From Spirochaetaceae bacterium (lineage in GTDB: Bacteria; Spirochaetota; Spirochaetia; Treponematales; Breznakiellaceae), in contig JAIRNN010000102.1 of NCBI GenBank assembly GCA_031257995.1, positions 1-6,188 of the forward strand: a stretch of 6,188 nucleotides of DNA, read 5' to 3'. Below are positions 5,243 through 6,188 of this stretch, one piece after another. The translations under genes and the position numbers were made by a program. The notes beneath the pieces are model-generated. The model was not told the DNA's origin and made no database searches. It was given only the letters and a program-made list of their open reading frames with translations. Within the stretch, counting starts at the first letter, position 1. The number at the start of each line of letters is the position of its first letter.

Positions 5243-6064
5243 ATGGTAACAACAGCATTAAAATGTCCGTTTTGCGGAATCGAAGATGTCCGCCCTTATG
5301 GCGCTTCAAACGGTAAAAAGCGGTATGCGTGTAATAATCTCATCCTGTTCCCATAAAACATTTTACGCGGAATACAGCTACAACGGCTGCAAACCCGATG
5401 TAAAGAAAGCCATAATCAAACGGGCGGCTGGCGGGGCCGGAATACGGGCAGCAGCGCGGGAATTGGGTGCAAGCGCTGATACCGTTATAAAAGAAATAAA
5501 TAATCCCCGTCCTGAAGGGCGGAGTATTGAATATTTCTCCTTGAAATCTTTGCGTATGCGGGGGAACAAATCCCCCACACCCCCAGATTTACGCACTAAA
5601 GGACGGGGAATTAACCCTATAGGGATTAAAAAAAGAGAATTTGATAGAACATGTGAACAAAGAATATCTTGAATCCCACAAAAACATCACAATTCGCGTT
5701 GAAATGGACGAAATGGGGAGTTTTCATCATGATAAGAAGCGTCAAATCTGGCTGTGGTGGGCCGTTGGCCACGAGAGTGGAGAAGGCAACAGCTTTTTGG
5801 TTTGGGATGAGGGAACATAAGAATCTTGACAAGCTGATAGAATTGCTTAGGTCCGCTTAACTTGGGGAATGTATATACAGACGGTAACCCTGCGTATTAT
5901 GAGCGTTTTTCATCGGAGGTTCTGGTTGTTACGAAGAAGAACACCCAAAAGACAGAAAGGAAACACCTGTCGTTGAGGACCTAGCGCGCGGTTAGTGAGG
6001 AAAGGAAGAGCGTTTCTCAAAGACAGAACAGACGCGCAAGATCGTTGTCGCCTTGATACTAAAC
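5243..6064 (+). pseudogene. IS1-family transposase (InsA+InsB parts), multiply frameshifted remnant
   Basis: The ATG at 5243 has a GGGGAAG ribosome binding site. The InsA-like zinc-ribbon part reads ALKCPFCGIEDVRPYG…KKRYACNN (to 5338); that frame stops at 5356. One frame over, the pattern resumes at 5346 as CSHKTFYAEYSYNG, then the helix-turn-helix RAAGGAGIRAAARELG…TVIKEI (to about 5498). After an inserted palindromic element (5501-5628), the InsB-like part starts at 5635: ENLIEHVNKEYLESHKNIT and RVEMDEM…HDKKRQIWLWWAVGHESGE (to 5784). It shifts to ATAFWFGMREHKNLDKLIEL (5786-5851), again to PLNLGNVYTDGNPAYYERF… (5853-5981, stop TAG at 5982), to ARLVRKG (about 5986-6006), and to RFSKTEQTRKIVVALILN (6011-6064). 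IS1 enzymes carry an H-H-E-K/DDE-like active site; here the frame breaks make the copy inactive. The usual final few residues are missing because foreign hairpin DNA begins at 6065. It cannot produce a full transposase. Confidence 0.88.
5501..5628 (+). mobile_element. 128-bp palindromic (MITE-like) element inserted in the IS1 remnant
   Basis: This segment separates the InsA-like and InsB-like halves of the transposase and has no counterpart in the protein. Its ends are inverted repeats: TAATCCC (5501-5507) with GGGATTA (5622-5628), and inside them CCCCGTCCT (5505-5513) with AGGACGGGG (5600-5608). The right end adds a perfect palindrome CCCTATAGGG (5615-5624). The core contains a GGGGGA/TCCCCC hairpin (about 5560-5576) and a second imperfect one, GGAG/CTCC (5521-5542 region). 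It encodes no protein. The structure fits a non-autonomous element or a mobile palindromic repeat. The A/T-rich junctions make the exact boundaries and any target duplication uncertain by a few bases. Confidence 0.7.
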
Positions 6065-6069
6065 GACCA

Positions 6070-6151
6070 CCGCCTAAAGGCGGCAGGTTTCTTTAGCGGC
6101 TGAAAGCCGCATTGGGGCTAAAGCCCCCTAAAATGTCCTTGTGCTAAAGCA
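6070..6151. repeat. Array of four short hairpins with TAAA/TGAAA loops
   Basis: Four hairpins in 82 bases share one architecture with different stems. They are CCGCC-TAAA-GGCGG (6070-6083), GCGGC-TGAAA-GCCGC (6096-6110), GGGGC-TAAA-GCCCC (6114-6127) and TGC-TAAA-GCA (6142-6151). Spacers are T-rich (TTTCTTTA, ATT, CTAAAATGTCC). The array starts 5 bases after the last recognisable IS1 codon and may continue past the window edge (CTAAAG and GGCTGAAA occur again at 6154-6171). The constant loop on variable stems suggests a repeat family or selection on RNA or single-stranded DNA structure; no U-tract suggests termination. Confidence 0.75.
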
Positions 6152-6188
6152 ATCTAAAGTTTACGGCTGAAACTCGTCCCCCGGCCCT

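Noticed and set aside
5625..5640. A7 run as a programmed IS1-type -1 frameshift site
   Set aside because: A -1 slip at this run leads to a TGA within a few codons, while the InsB-like frame needs the other shift; the run sits at the junction of the inserted element, so decay explains it better.
6070..6151. CRISPR array
   Set aside because: The repeated units are short hairpins with different stems and very short spacers; there is no constant 23-40 base repeat and no cas gene.

Overview
The window most resembles the chromosome of a spirochaete of the genus Treponema, probably a gut-dwelling, repeat-rich species. The main reason is a tandem pair of secreted FlaA-family periplasmic-flagellum sheath proteins, a family restricted to spirochaetes. 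Leaderless TTGACA-17-TATAAT promoters and a high load of insertion-sequence debris fit this. The species is inference; no 16S or other definitive marker is present.

Layout. (1) Positions 1-127 (+) hold the C-terminal end of an IS630-family transposase. Seven bases further on is the 3' end of a convergent, frameshifted lipoprotein gene (135-633, -), whose strong promoter is at 672-700. (2) Positions 700-1152 contain no credible gene but carry a train of hairpins and a partial copy of the 3' end of the neighbouring tRNA gene. (3) A tRNA-Ser(UGA) gene (1153-1237, -) sits 20 bases past an intrinsic terminator. (4) That terminator closes a two-gene flaA operon (2776 to 1307, -), driven by a perfect-consensus sigma-70 promoter at 2839-2867. 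(5) Positions about 2932-3183 are a dense set of nested inverted repeats without a credible gene. (6) Positions 4929 to 3308 (-) are a translationally coupled pair: an RlmB-type 23S rRNA 2'-O-ribose methyltransferase, then an exported or membrane-anchored protein resembling a periplasmic binding protein. (7) A 12-bp perfect hairpin lies in the divergent gap at 5039-5071. (8) Positions 5243-6064 (+) are a heavily decayed IS1-family transposase. It can be followed through six reading-frame segments. It is interrupted by a 128-bp palindromic, MITE-like element (5501-5628) and cut off at its C-terminus by an array of short hairpins with TAAA or TGAAA loops (6070-6151).

The working genes are those for envelope or flagellar function (FlaA pair), ribosome modification (RlmB), a serine tRNA and one exported protein of unknown role. 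The rest shows waves of mobile DNA and palindromic repeat accumulation. I see no complete new defence or metabolic system. The most unusual content is the set of hairpin-rich intergenic blocks and the small palindromic element nested inside a dead IS1 copy.
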